A stretch of DNA of 64,000 nucleotides from Bacillus sp. EB600 (GCF_024494385.1 NZ_JAEVLT010000004.1:209168-273167), one strand, 5' to 3'. Counted from the first letter of the stretch, positions 19,552-28,405 are shown. Program-made: numbers and translations. Notes: a model not told the origin generated them from the sequence alone.

Positions 19552-20868
19552 TTACGCTTCAAGAGTCAGAGAAGTTAAGTCTGTAGCCGCTTTAATTGCT
19601 GCTTCGAGTTCCTCGATAATATCATCAACGTTCTCAATCCCAATTGAAAGACGAATTAAATCCTCAGAAACGCCAGATGCCTTTAATCCTTCTTCATCTA
19701 ACTGCTGATGGGTGGTGCTTGCAGGATGGATAATTAAGCTTCTTGAGTCTCCAACATTGGCAACGTGCGCCCATAATTGAATCGAATCAATCAGTTTAGC
19801 ACCAGCTTCTCTGCCGCCTTTAATACCAAAGATCACCATTGAACCGGCACCCTTTGGCAAATATTTCTTAGCTAATTCGTAATCAGGATGCGACTCATGT
19901 CCTGGGTAGGTAACCCAAGCGACTGCAGGATGCTTCACTAAATAGTCTACAACCTTTTTGGCATTGGCAACATGCTCTTTCATCCTGACATGCAATGTTT
20001 CAAGCCCTAAGGTAAATTGGAATGCACTTTGCGGGCTAAGGGCCGGTCCAAGATCACGAAGCAACTGAACACGTGCCTTGGTAATAAACGCAGCAGCCCC
20101 GATATCTCTTGAGTAGACAATGTCATGGTAGCTTGCGTCAGGTTCGGTAAATCCAGGGAACTTAGGAGAATTCCAATCAAATTTCCCTCCGTCAACAATG
20201 ATTCCGCCCATTGTTGTTCCATTGCCGAGCAGCCATTTTGTTGCAGAGTGAATCACAATATCAGCACCAAATTCGATTGGTCTGCACAAATACGGAGTCG
20301 CAAATGTATTATCAATAAGTAAGGGAACCCCTGCCTCGTGAGCAATGTTAGCTACTTTTTCAATATCTAATACGTTTAAGGCTGGATTACCAAGTGTTTC
20401 TGCAAAAACTGCTTTTGTCTTATCCGTGATAGCCTGACGGAAGTTTTCGGGATCTGTCGGGTCAACAAACTTTACGTTGATTCCATATTTAGGGAGAGTA
20501 ACTGCAAATAAATTATATGTTCCACCATAAAGTGTTGAGGCTGAGACAATTTCATCGCCAGCTTGAGCAATATTTAGGATTGCTAAAGTAATCGCAGCCA
20601 TCCCACTGGCAGTTGCTAAAGCCCCGATCCCACCTTCAAGCAGGGACACACGCTCCTCAAAAACGGCAACAGTTGGATTGCCAATCCGTGTATATATGTA
20701 TCCTGCTTCCTTTAGTCCAAACAGGTTTGCGGCATGCTCTGTACTTTTAAACTGATAGGCATTGTTTTGATAAATCGGCACGGCCCGGGCACCTGTAAGA
20801 GGATCAGCGTTCAAACCTCCATGAACACTTAATGTTTCAATACGGTAGTTCTTTTTCTTTTCTCCCAT
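19552..20868 (-). CDS. metY: O-acetylhomoserine sulfhydrylase (Cys/Met metabolism PLP enzyme)
   Basis: Converts O-acetylhomoserine and sulfide to homocysteine. It has 438 residues, in the length range of O-acetylhomoserine aminocarboxypropyltransferases. The PLP lysine is in VIHSATKWLLGNGT. The N-terminal ETLSVHGGLNADPLTGARAVPIYQNNAY and C-terminal HPASTTHQQLDEEGLKASGV fit this family. AGGAGGAGAG precedes the ATG. A SAM riboswitch lies upstream. It lies between metN and yusD, where I recall no counterpart in B. subtilis. Confidence 0.92.
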   Translation of the reverse strand: MGEKKKNYRIETLSVHGGLNADPLTGARAVPIYQNNAYQFKSTEHAANLFGLKEAGYIYTRIGNPTVAVFEERVSLLEGGIGALATASGMAAITLAILNIAQAGDEIVSASTLYGGTYNLFAVTLPKYGINVKFVDPTDPENFRQAITDKTKAVFAETLGNPALNVLDIEKVANIAHEAGVPLLIDNTFATPYLCRPIEFGADIVIHSATKWLLGNGTTMGGIIVDGGKFDWNSPKFPGFTEPDASYHDIVYSRDIGAAAFITKARVQLLRDLGPALSPQSAFQFTLGLETLHVRMKEHVANAKKVVDYLVKHPAVAWVTYPGHESHPDYELAKKYLPKGAGSMVIFGIKGGREAGAKLIDSIQLWAHVANVGDSRSLIIHPASTTHQQLDEEGLKASGVSEDLIRLSIGIENVDDIIEELEAAIKAATDLTSLTLEA

Positions 20869-20903
20869 TACACTTCTCTCCTCCTATTATCGACAATGAA
20901 ATA

Positions 20904-20932
20904 AAACCCCCTATTCTAAGAAGAGGGGGTTC
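20904..20932 (-). terminator. Intrinsic terminator of the metY riboswitch
   Basis: On the minus strand AACCCCCT and AGGGGGTT arms followed by TTATTT, just downstream of the aptamer. Confidence 0.85.
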
Positions 20933-20934
20933 TC

Positions 20935-21037
20935 TTCTTATCTTTCAGAACATATTGTTCTGCTGGAATTAGCACCGTGCTGATCTCCGGTTGCTGGGTT
21001 TCACAGGGCCAGTCCCTCCACCACTCTTGATAAGAAA
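20935..21037 (-). promoter_or_regulatory. SAM-I (S-box) riboswitch upstream of metY
   Basis: The minus strand reads TTCTTATCAAGAGTGGTGGA, GGGACTGGCCCTGTGAAACC, CAGCAACCGG, GGTGCTAATTCCAGCAGAAC and GATAAGAAGAG. The first and last segments pair as P1; the last also pairs with the terminator arm. A complete S-box. Confidence 0.94.
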
Positions 21038-21112
21038 TTTATCGAATTGTCATTATTAATAAAATATTTATAAAAAAAGTTTATCCTATTAATTTTATCG
21101 AGTCAATAGGAT

Positions 21113-21466
21113 TTAACTTATTTTCGCAAATAACGGCTCTGTTTTTCCGAGATAAAAAAACGCCTCCAGTAATAAGAGGGTCCGAATTGGAGCTGAAAAT
21201 TGCAGTTCTCCTCTAATGATAAGTGTTCTTAGCTTTTCTCTTCCTTCAACTAAGTCTTTTAGAGAGCCAGGTTCTCCCCGCATACTGTACTTATTACTGT
21301 TTTGATTTCCATTATCAGCAAGAAAAATCTCTCCGTTTTTCAATAAGAGGGTGATACTTTCTTCCTTCATGATAAAATCAATCGTTAACTCAACGTTTTC
21401 GATTAGCAGCAATACATGCGGCCGGTTGCTTACCGACTGAATAAAGGCTTGAACCGTTTCGATCAT
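21113..21466 (-). CDS. yusD: YusD-like protein (SCP2-type sterol carrier fold)
   Basis: Small protein, 117 residues. The pattern of a hydrophobic N-terminal helix and the segment NGEIFLADNG, followed by GEPGSLKDLVEGREKLRTLI and GELQFSAPIRTLLLLEAFFYL, resembles SCP2-like domains that bind lipids. I start at ATG 21466, 8 bp after GGAG; two other in-frame starts lie too close to it. The position between met genes and yusE matches B. subtilis yusD. The function is unknown. Confidence 0.7.
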   Translation of the reverse strand: MIETVQAFIQSVSNRPHVLLLIENVELTIDFIMKEESITLLLKNGEIFLADNGNQNSNKYSMRGEPGSLKDLVEGREKLRTLIIRGELQFSAPIRTLLLLEAFFYLGKTEPLFAKIS

Positions 21467-21567
21467 CTTCATCACTCCGGTCTATATGGCTTTACCCATA
21501 TATTCCGTAAACCAGTTCAAAAATCCTTTTAGAACCTTTCGACATTTTATTTTTTTGCTGTTGTTAT

Positions 21568-21909
21568 CTAAATTGTCGAAGCAGGGTCTATATCGACTGT
21601 AAGCTTTAGTTCATTTATTTTTTCAAGCAAAAAAGGAACCGAGTGAAAAGCATAAATTTTATCGACAACGATGCCCTCTTTTATCAGCAGCAGGCATGGA
21701 ACACTTTCCACTGCCATGTTAACAGCAAGCTCAGGATAGAAATTTAGATTCATCATTCCCATATCCAAATCGCTCATTTCCGCTACAACCCGCATCATCT
21801 TGGAAGCGACCTGACAGGTACCGCATAATGGAGTATAAATATAAACAATCCCTGTAGCTTTTGCTGTCAAGAAAGCTAACAGCTCGTCGTGATTCCATTC
21901 CCTCATCAT
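21568..21909 (-). CDS. yusE: Thioredoxin-like protein YusE
   Basis: Thioredoxin-fold protein, 113 residues. The active site CGTC lies in IVYIYTPLCGTCQVASKMM near residues 24-42, and the cis-proline loop is VESVPCLLLIKEG. It is separated by 4 bp from yusF and is probably co-transcribed with it. A second ATG is next to the first; either could start. Its redox partner is unknown. Confidence 0.88.
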   Translation of the reverse strand: MMREWNHDELLAFLTAKATGIVYIYTPLCGTCQVASKMMRVVAEMSDLDMGMMNLNFYPELAVNMAVESVPCLLLIKEGIVVDKIYAFHSVPFLLEKINELKLTVDIDPASTI

Positions 21910-21913
21910 TCAC

Positions 21914-22270
21914 TCAGCTCTTCTCTAAATACTCTTTATGGACATCAATATTTGCACTAAGCAAGACAGTAGCCAGATGCTTTTTCGGTGCTGTTGCTAC
22001 TTCCCGGTACATTTTATCGATATATAAATGCTCTGCTTCCGGCAGTTCCCTTTTAAAATGCCTGCGCAGCTTTTCTCCGGCCGCATCAGCATCAGCGAGA
22101 ATATAAACCTGTTTATTTTCAAGCAGCTCCACTAACTCATCGAGTTTAGTGATGCTGATTGTTCCATTTGTACAAATGATTTCAACAGGTTCCCTAATAA
22201 TAGTCTCTACCTTTTTCTTATCCGATTTTCCCTCGACAATAATGACCTTATCAGCGTATACATCATTCAT
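21914..22270 (-). CDS. yusF: TOPRIM-domain protein YusF
   Basis: Stand-alone TOPRIM domain, 118 residues, related to RNase M5 and primase catalytic folds. The conserved glutamate lies in KVIIVEGKSDKKK, and the DxD motif is ILADADAAGEKLRR. AGGTGATTTTGC precedes the ATG. It is upstream of yusE in the same direction. The nucleic-acid substrate is unknown. Confidence 0.88.
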   Translation of the reverse strand: MNDVYADKVIIVEGKSDKKKVETIIREPVEIICTNGTISITKLDELVELLENKQVYILADADAAGEKLRRHFKRELPEAEHLYIDKMYREVATAPKKHLATVLLSANIDVHKEYLEKS

Positions 22271-22423
22271 GCAAAATCACCTATTAAAGTAAGTTGATGG
22301 TTCTAAATTATCATATTCCCTTTCGGACAATAACGTGTCCTACTGTATAAAAATAACTATACCATCATTTCTGTGTAAACAAGTTGGTGATTGCTCATAA
22401 TTTTTCGGATTTTTGACCAATAC

Positions 22424-22663
22424 TCAGCACCAGCCGCCTTCATCACAGTCTGTATAGCGGGGGTCTGTTTTGTCAGGAACAGAGACACTTTGATATATTT
22501 TCTGCTGATCTGCTTCAAAATGATGTTCAAGCGTATATTTGCTACCTTCAGGGAGTGTTATTTTTCCAATCGGTGAATTTCCCAAAAACAGTTCAATCTC
22601 CCCATTTTTTAATTTACCAATGACACGGTCGGTTACATCAATTTTCTTTTGCGTTAATGTCAT
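22424..22663 (-). CDS. yusG: YusG family protein (DUF2553)
   Basis: Small soluble protein, 79 residues, of unknown function. It matches YusG in length and in the segments VIGKLKNGEIELFLG and DPRYTDCDEGGWC. AAAGGCTG precedes the ATG. The C-terminus is rich in Asp and Cys. The order yusF-yusG-gcvH matches B. subtilis, with one extra membrane-protein gene here. Confidence 0.8.
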   Translation of the reverse strand: MTLTQKKIDVTDRVIGKLKNGEIELFLGNSPIGKITLPEGSKYTLEHHFEADQQKIYQSVSVPDKTDPRYTDCDEGGWC

Positions 22664-22745
22664 TTCTTTTCAGCCTTTCTTTACTAGTATTTTTCATAGT
22701 TTATCCATCGACAGACTTAAAAAATTAGGAAAAGCAAGGAAAAAG

Positions 22746-22774
22746 AAAACGCCCTGACCTGGTCGAGACGTTTT
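22746..22774 (-). terminator. Terminator after the DUF2231 gene
   Basis: AAAACG and CGTTTT outer arms with inner pairing; the minus strand continues CTTTTT. It lies 7 bp after the stop at 22781. Confidence 0.6.
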
Positions 22775-22780
22775 AAAAAA

Positions 22781-23260
22781 TTAATCGTGTTCGTGGAATC
22801 CTGCTTTTGGAGGGTTCACATATTTTCCATCCATTTTTACGCCAACGCCCTGATCATAAACCATTTTTCCGCCAAAATATCCGACAGACAAAACGCTAAC
22901 CGTACATAGCAACGCAAGGATACAATAGACTATCAATGAGAAACGGACGAGCTCTTTCTTCTTAACCATGAAGAATACTCTTACTGCCACGACGAGAAAA
23001 GCAATTAATGTCGTAACATCTGCTAATTGTGAATGATAATGAAGTACATTAGTGTTACCTCTTGCATCCTCCTCAGGGCCTGTCCCAACGGCAATCCACG
23101 CACTCAAAAAGGCAAGGATCCAGAGCCACAGCCCCTGTTTTGGCGATACCTTTCGTTTTGTGATCATTAAAATGATGTCGTAGCAGGTGGCAATGATGAT
23201 CAGTGCAATCGGAAAATGGACCATAATTGGATGGATGTGTGAGAAAACCTCTTGAAACAT
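22781..23260 (-). CDS. DUF2231 membrane protein
   Basis: Predicted membrane protein, 159 residues, with about four helices. It begins with HIHPIMVHFPIALIII, whose paired histidines are typical of DUF2231, and has a further HYHSQLAD motif near residue 73. Histidines in helices may bind heme, but that is only a family suggestion. The ATG has AAGGAGTG upstream. It lies between yusG and the gcvH pair. Confidence 0.8.
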   Translation of the reverse strand: MFQEVFSHIHPIMVHFPIALIIIATCYDIILMITKRKVSPKQGLWLWILAFLSAWIAVGTGPEEDARGNTNVLHYHSQLADVTTLIAFLVVAVRVFFMVKKKELVRFSLIVYCILALLCTVSVLSVGYFGGKMVYDQGVGVKMDGKYVNPPKAGFHEHD

Positions 23261-23450
23261 AAATGGACACTCCTTCTTAAAAGCTTGTTCTGCTTACTCC
23301 ACAGTAACAATACCATTGAACTTTTAAAAATTCTTTAAAAACAAAGTTATTCTAGTTTATAAGTCTGAAACCTATCTGAAATACTCCTTTATCCTGCAAA
23401 AAAAAGAACAGCTAAACTGCTGCTCTTCAGATGTGGTTTTTGAATTCTTC

Positions 23451-23840
23451 CTAGTCTTTGTTGATTATTGCTTCATATTGTTCTGCGGTCAGTAATTTCT
23501 CTATCCTACTATGATCTAATGGTTCAATGACAACCAGCCACCCCTTTTCATAGGGTGACTCATTGACAAATTCCGGGTGGTCATAAAAATCCCCGTTTAC
23601 ATCGGCAATCTTGCCACCGACTGGAGCAATAAGCTTCAAAATCTTTAAATCCCGTTTATCAGTTTCAATTTCTCCAAACTGTTCATCCGCGGTTACTTCG
23701 TCGCCAGGCTCAGGAAGCTCAACAAAAACGATATCTCCTAACTTTGCTTGAGCAAAATTGGTGATCCCAACTCGAATCTTTTCCCCTTCAACTTTTACCC
23801 ATACATGCTTATCGGAGTACCGCAAATCTGTTGATATCAT
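23451..23840 (-). CDS. GcvH-like lipoyl-domain paralogue with an E2-type ETDK site
   Basis: Second H-protein-like gene, 129 residues, just downstream of canonical gcvH. The N-terminal half closely follows GcvH ([16 protein letters not shown] and [17 protein letters not shown]). At the lipoyl site the canonical [13 protein letters not shown] is replaced by EIETDKRDLKILKLIAPV. Lys62 is kept, but the context is like an E2 lipoyl domain, with three extra residues after it. The C-terminus (NESPYEKGW) is H-protein-like. I start at ATG 23840, 10 bp after GGGGG. Lipoylation is likely but unproven, and its partner is unknown. Confidence 0.82.
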   Translation of the reverse strand: MISTDLRYSDKHVWVKVEGEKIRVGITNFAQAKLGDIVFVELPEPGDEVTADEQFGEIETDKRDLKILKLIAPVGGKIADVNGDFYDHPEFVNESPYEKGWLVVIEPLDHSRIEKLLTAEQYEAIINKD

Positions 23841-23905
23841 CACAATCAATCCCCCGTAAAAACTTACCGCTTATCTATAATTATTCCTGTGGAAATAGCT
23901 AGTAA

Positions 23906-24289
23906 CTAATCTTCTTTTATTATGTCATCATATTGTTCAGGTGTTAAAAGTTTATCCACCTCGCTGGAATCTGTTAATTCAATGGCAATCATCCAAGCCT
24001 TTTCATATGGAGACTCATTGACAGATTCCGGGTTGTCATTTAAATCTTCATTTATTTCAACCACTTTTCCGCTTACAGGAGCATAAAGCTCTGAAACAGT
24101 TTTAACTGATTCTACACTGCCAAACGGCTGGTCAATTGTTACTTCAGTGCCTACTTCCGGAAGCTCAACAAAAACGATATCTCCTAATTCATGCTGAGCA
24201 AAATGAGTGATCCCGACACGAACCTTTTCTCCTTCGACTTTTACCCATTCATGTTCTTCAGTATACTTTAAATCTTTTGGTGTGTTCAT
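23906..24289 (-). CDS. gcvH: Glycine cleavage system H protein
   Basis: Lipoyl carrier between the P, T and L proteins, and in B. subtilis also the obligatory carrier for lipoyl transfer to E2 enzymes. It has 127 residues. The lipoylated residue is Lys63 in ESVKTVSEL, followed by [18 protein letters not shown] 24289 follows GGAGGGA; the longer frame to 24364 is unsupported. No gcvT or gcvP is nearby, as in B. subtilis. No glycine riboswitch is seen upstream. Confidence 0.96.
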   Translation of the reverse strand: MNTPKDLKYTEEHEWVKVEGEKVRVGITHFAQHELGDIVFVELPEVGTEVTIDQPFGSVESVKTVSELYAPVSGKVVEINEDLNDNPESVNESPYEKAWMIAIELTDSSEVDKLLTPEQYDDIIKED

Positions 24290-24452
24290 TAAAAATCCCT
24301 CCAATAGTAAATTAGTAATTCCACTCTGTATGTATCCTATCCAGCAGCGATCATGAAGATTCAAACAGCGCCCCCGATAAGATCAACTAAGGCGGCAAAA
24401 GATCTTACTGCCAGTAGTTTCACATTATCTTAATCTAAATACAAATTCAAGT

Positions 24453-24809
24453 TTACAACCACATTTTTTCGAAGCTTTCCTCGTTAAAACCGACGGTAAC
24501 TTTTTCACCATCCGTCAAAATAGGTCTTTTCATTAACATGCCATCACTTGCAAGCAAGTCAAGCAGCTCCTGCTCTGAAGCAGTCTTCATTTTATCCTTT
24601 AATCCCAGCTCCCGATACTTTTGACCACTTGTATTAAAAAATTTATTTAGACTGAGCCCGCTCTTTTGGTGAAAATTCTCAAGTTCCTCCCGAGACGGAG
24701 GATTTTCAACAATATGTATTTCTTGATAAGAAACCTGATGTTCATCCAGCCATTTTTTCGCTTTTCGGCAGGTACCACATTTAGGATACCAATAAAACGT
24801 TACTTTCAT
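24453..24809 (-). CDS. yusI: ArsC/Spx-family protein YusI
   Basis: Thioredoxin-fold protein of the arsenate reductase/Spx family, 118 residues. The redox segment is YPKCGTCRKAKKWLDEH (Cys-x2-Cys near residue 10), and the C-terminal LMKRPILTDGEKVTVGFNEE loop is typical. ATG 24809 lies after AAGGTGAT; the upstream in-frame GTG codons lack spacing. It is probably not a true arsenate reductase, since no ars genes are nearby. Confidence 0.88.
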   Translation of the reverse strand: MKVTFYWYPKCGTCRKAKKWLDEHQVSYQEIHIVENPPSREELENFHQKSGLSLNKFFNTSGQKYRELGLKDKMKTASEQELLDLLASDGMLMKRPILTDGEKVTVGFNEESFEKMWL

Positions 24810-24980
24810 CCCTTTTATCACCTTCACTCCCACTATCTAGCATTTCAAAGAAATAGTACCGTACTAGAAATTTTTTCCTAACATGCAGTGTCTTAAACAA
24901 TAATGAAAAACCACATAGAAAAAACTTTCGACCTTTTTAGTGCAAATTCCTTCTTTCTCATCGAAAAATTTAAAAAGAAA

Positions 24981-25034
24981 GGATCTACCCCCCTTAGCAA
25001 TTGATTTGCTCATTGCTTTCGGAGTTTAGACCCT
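24981..25034 (-). terminator. Terminator of the fad operon
   Basis: A long hairpin on the minus strand: GGGTCTAAACTCC pairs imperfectly with GGGGGTAGATCC, with inner AGCAAT/ATTGCT pairing, followed by TTTCTTTTT. It lies 20 bp after the fadE stop. Confidence 0.6.
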
Positions 25035-25054
25035 GTTTATATCCTCTTTTAAAT

Positions 25055-26836
25055 TTATCCTATAAAGCGTTCGGCAGCAATAAGTTGATTGGCAGCCTCT
25101 CTTTTCTTTGCAATAACATTAATTGGAGTGTGTCGGGTAAATTTACGAAGCGCAGAGAGTAGCATTCTTAACGTATCTCCTTGTTCTGTAGCCACCAGCG
25201 TTTCTTTTGCATGCTGTTCAATTTCATTGAAAGACTCCTGGCAAAAAATTTGCGTATAAAGAAGCTTTTGTTTACTCTTTTCAAAGCCTGCTTTTTTAAT
25301 CGCTTTTTCCGTCCGCACTACCACCGATTCCATTGCATAAGCGTTGGAGACAATATCAGCAATATTCGCCAAAATTTCCTGTTCCTGATCAAGTGCTTTA
25401 CCATATTTTTGGACTGCTAAGCCCAATGCCAATAAGCCAATCTTCTTTGCATTCCTGACAAGGTGCTTTTCTTGTGCCAAAGGCTCATCACTGGGATCCT
25501 CCGGTATCAGCATCATCAGTTCCTCCTGCAGGCTTTGCGCTTTTTGGAGTAATGGGAGCTCACCCTTTAATGCTTTACGAATATAGGTGCCAGGCACAAG
25601 CAGACGGTTAATTTCATTCGTCCCTTCAAAAATACGATTAATTCGGGAATCGCGGTAGGCTCTTTCTATCGCGTAGTCCTCCATATAGCCATAACCGCCA
25701 TGAATTTGTACTCCCTCATCAACCACATAATCAAGCGTCTCCGAAGCAAAAAACTTATTCAACGAACATTCAATGGCATATTCTGCAATCGAATTCGCCA
25801 CTTCCTTGCGGTTTTTGAGATCTTCATCGGTAAGCCGGCTCATCCGGTCTTCGAATAATCCAACGGTACGATAAACGGAACTTTCAGTTGCATAAATTTT
25901 TGCAGCCATTGTTGCTAATTTTTCTTTTGTTAAATTAAATTGGGAAATTGGGGTGTTAAATTGCTGCCGGACGTTGGCATATTTTACAGTTAAATCAAAA
26001 GCATATTTAGCTGCCCCAACGGCGCCTACCCCCAGTTTATAGCGGCCGATATTTAAAATATTAAAGGCAATAACATGCCCCCGCCCAGCTTCACCAAGAA
26101 GATTTTCAACAGGTACGGGAACATCTTCGAGAACCAACGTTCTTGTCGACGAACCCTTAAGCCCCATTTTCTTTTCTTCTGCTCCGGTGGAAACCCCTTT
26201 ACATTCCCTCTCAACAATAAATGTAGAAAAATGCTGGCCATCAATTTTTGCGTACACAATAAATATATCTGCAAACCCCGAATTCGTAATCCACTGTTTT
26301 TCACCATTTAATAGATAATGTGTTCCCTCGGCATTTAGCTTTGCTGTGGCCTTTGCTCCTAATGCATCCGACCCGGAACCTGGTTCAGTAAGCGCATAAG
26401 CAGCTATTTTTTCTCCTGTAGCTAAAAAGGGTAAATACTTTTGCTTCTGCTGTTCAGTGCCAAATAAAATGATCGGCAGTGAACCGATTCCAACATGTGC
26501 TCCGTGTGTAATCGAGAAGCCTCCGGCGCGGGCCATTTTTTCAGTAATTAAGGCAGAGCTGATTTTATCTAAACCTAAACCGCCATACTCTTCAGGCACA
26601 TCAGCACATAATAAACCAAGCTCACCTGCTTGTTTTAATAGTTTTACCGAACGATCAAATTCATGATTTTCAATGTACTCAACCTGAGGCATAACTTCTT
26701 TTTCAATAAAATCCTCAGTCAGCTTTGCAATCATTTTTTGCTCATCCGTATAATCTTCAGGAGTGAACATTTGTTGATAGGAAATATCCTCGATTAAAAA
26801 GCTTCCGCCTTTAATGACGTTTTCAGTTTGCTTCAT
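25055..26836 (-). CDS. fadE: Acyl-CoA dehydrogenase FadE
   Basis: FAD enzyme for the first step of fatty-acid beta-oxidation, 593 residues. The acyl-CoA dehydrogenase core (about 30-410) shows ALTEPGSGSDALGAKATA, KQWITNSGFADIF and QIHGGYGYMEDYAIER, with the downstream RIFEGTNEINRL. A further C-terminal helical region of about 170 residues is typical of this long Bacillus type. ATG 26836 follows GGAGGAAAGG. It is the last gene of fadN-fadA-fadE. A dispersed repeat lies between it and fadA. Confidence 0.95.
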   Translation of the reverse strand: MKQTENVIKGGSFLIEDISYQQMFTPEDYTDEQKMIAKLTEDFIEKEVMPQVEYIENHEFDRSVKLLKQAGELGLLCADVPEEYGGLGLDKISSALITEKMARAGGFSITHGAHVGIGSLPIILFGTEQQKQKYLPFLATGEKIAAYALTEPGSGSDALGAKATAKLNAEGTHYLLNGEKQWITNSGFADIFIVYAKIDGQHFSTFIVERECKGVSTGAEEKKMGLKGSSTRTLVLEDVPVPVENLLGEAGRGHVIAFNILNIGRYKLGVGAVGAAKYAFDLTVKYANVRQQFNTPISQFNLTKEKLATMAAKIYATESSVYRTVGLFEDRMSRLTDEDLKNRKEVANSIAEYAIECSLNKFFASETLDYVVDEGVQIHGGYGYMEDYAIERAYRDSRINRIFEGTNEINRLLVPGTYIRKALKGELPLLQKAQSLQEELMMLIPEDPSDEPLAQEKHLVRNAKKIGLLALGLAVQKYGKALDQEQEILANIADIVSNAYAMESVVVRTEKAIKKAGFEKSKQKLLYTQIFCQESFNEIEQHAKETLVATEQGDTLRMLLSALRKFTRHTPINVIAKKREAANQLIAAERFIG

Positions 26837-26873
26837 GACCTTTCCTCCGATCATTTTTCAAAAATAAACAACA

Positions 26874-26928
26874 AAAAGCGTACCGTTTAGCGACGTTTAC
26901 TAGTCGCTGGGTGCTGGAGCTAGACACC
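26874..26928. repeat. Dispersed intergenic repeat, copy 3
   Basis: AAAAAGCG, then CGTTTAGCGACGTTTACTAG, TCGCTGGGTGCTGGAGCTAG and ACACC. It is the longest match to the copies at 3246 and 17422; its right half recurs at 36013-36037. It lies inside the fad operon. Confidence 0.65.
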
Positions 26929-26956
26929 AAGGGAATTTTTCCCTGCTTTTGCTTAC

Positions 26957-28132
26957 TTACAGAAGTTCAAATACTCCGGCGGCCCCCATCCCACCGCCGA
27001 TACACATCGTCACGACACCAAATTGCACATTGCGGCGTTTCATTTCATGCAGCAAGGTTAAGGTCAGCTTTGTACCGGTGCAGCCAAGTGGGTGCCCAAG
27101 GGCAATTGCGCCGCCATTGACATTGACTTTTTCCTCATCAAGCCCTAGCTCACGGATTACTTGGATCGATTGTGATGCAAAGGCTTCATTGAGTTCAAAT
27201 AAGCCGATATCCGAAATGTCTAAACCTGCCTGCTTTAACGCCTTGGGAACAGCAACGACTGGACCAACGCCCATAATTTCCGGTGGCACTCCTCCGACAG
27301 CAAACGACCTGAATTTTGCCATTGGCGCAAGACCAAGCGATTCCGCTTTTTCCCGGTCCATGACCATTACTGCGGCAGCACCATCACTTGTTTGCGAAGC
27401 GTTGCCGGCAGTCACACTGCCCGTCACTGAAAATGCCGGACGGAGCTTAGCGAGCGTCTGCGGATTTGTGTCTGGACGGACCCCTTCATCCTCAGAAAAT
27501 CGAATTGTTCTTTCCACTACTTTATTGTCTTTTCCGATGGTACGGTTTGTTACGTCTACAGGAACAATTTCATCAACAAATTTTCCTTCCTGAATAGCCT
27601 TTGCAGCTCGCTGATGACTGCGGACGGCAAACGCATCCTGGTCTTCTCGGGAAATGCCGTATTTTTTGGCCACTTGTTCAGCTGTATGCCCCATACTCAT
27701 ATAATACTGAGGCGCACTTTCCGCTAATTTGATGTTTGGCCGAACGACATGACCCATCATTGGCACAAGGCTCATTGATTCAGCCCCGCCGGCGATTGCA
27801 GTATCCATTTGCCCAGTGATAATTCCCTGTGCCGCGTAGGCGATTGATTGAAGACCGGAAGAACAGTAGCGATTAATGGTAATTGCCGGAACTGTATAGG
27901 GCAGACCGGACAAAGCCCCAATGTTGCGAGCCATGTTCATCCCCTGCTCAGCTTCCGGCATCGCGCAGCCAAAGATTAAATCATCAATATTTCCTTCGTA
28001 GTTCCCCGCTCGCCTCAGTGTTTCCTTTACTGCTATTGCCCCTAAGTCATCTGGGCGCATGTGGGCAAGTGTACCCTTTTTTGCTTTCCCGACAGGGGTT
28101 CTGGCACCTGCGACAATGACAGCTTCTCTCAT
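26957..28132 (-). CDS. fadA: 3-ketoacyl-CoA thiolase
   Basis: Thiolase for the last beta-oxidation step, 391 residues. The acylated cysteine is in NRYCSSGLQSIAYAA near residue 89, the catalytic His is in NVNGGAIALGHPLGCTGTK, and the second catalytic cysteine is in TMCIGGGMGAAGVFE. GAGAGGGAACGAA precedes the ATG. It follows fadN after a 273-bp gap with a phased repeat array. Confidence 0.96.
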   Translation of the reverse strand: MREAVIVAGARTPVGKAKKGTLAHMRPDDLGAIAVKETLRRAGNYEGNIDDLIFGCAMPEAEQGMNMARNIGALSGLPYTVPAITINRYCSSGLQSIAYAAQGIITGQMDTAIAGGAESMSLVPMMGHVVRPNIKLAESAPQYYMSMGHTAEQVAKKYGISREDQDAFAVRSHQRAAKAIQEGKFVDEIVPVDVTNRTIGKDNKVVERTIRFSEDEGVRPDTNPQTLAKLRPAFSVTGSVTAGNASQTSDGAAAVMVMDREKAESLGLAPMAKFRSFAVGGVPPEIMGVGPVVAVPKALKQAGLDISDIGLFELNEAFASQSIQVIRELGLDEEKVNVNGGAIALGHPLGCTGTKLTLTLLHEMKRRNVQFGVVTMCIGGGMGAAGVFELL

Positions 28133-28250
28133 TTCGTTCCCTCTCTTTCTCTATCAATTTAGTAAATGGCGTGATTTCAATTTTATTTCATCGATTTTTA
28201 CATTTATTTTTGAAGAAGTGCAAGCTGACTCCGATGCTTTTGGAATGATT

Positions 28251-28361
28251 CCGCCAATATCGATGATAATACCGCCAAACTAACCATTAATTGCGCCAAA
28301 CAGAAATTTATTTCGCCAAATTCACGATTATTCCGCCAAAACTAAAGTTTATTCCGCCAAC
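28251..28361. repeat. Six-copy phased repeat, 20-21 bp period, between fadN and fadA
   Basis: The core CGCCAA begins at 28252, 28273, 28294, 28314, 28334 and 28355, i.e. steps of 21, 21, 20, 20 and 21 bp. Most copies read TTMCGCCAAA on the plus strand (TTTGGCGGAATAA on the minus). Between cores the sequence varies. Mixed steps rule out a repeated peptide. All cores face the same side of the helix, two turns apart. Confidence 0.8.
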
Positions 28362-28405
28362 GACTAAATTTGATCTCCTTGCTGATCTCGCTTGCAACCA
28401 AATCT

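Noticed and set aside
24290..24452. Glycine riboswitch ahead of gcvH
   Set aside because: The conserved glycine-aptamer blocks are not present and the gap is too short for a tandem aptamer.
26949..27593. 214-residue open frame on the plus strand
   Set aside because: It lies wholly opposite fadA, has no ribosome binding site, and its Ser/Pro/Thr-rich composition is what antisense of a GC-richer gene gives.
28251..28361. CRISPR array between fadN and fadA
   Set aside because: The conserved core is only 7-8 bp and the period 20-21 bp, too short for repeats plus spacers; no cas gene is near.
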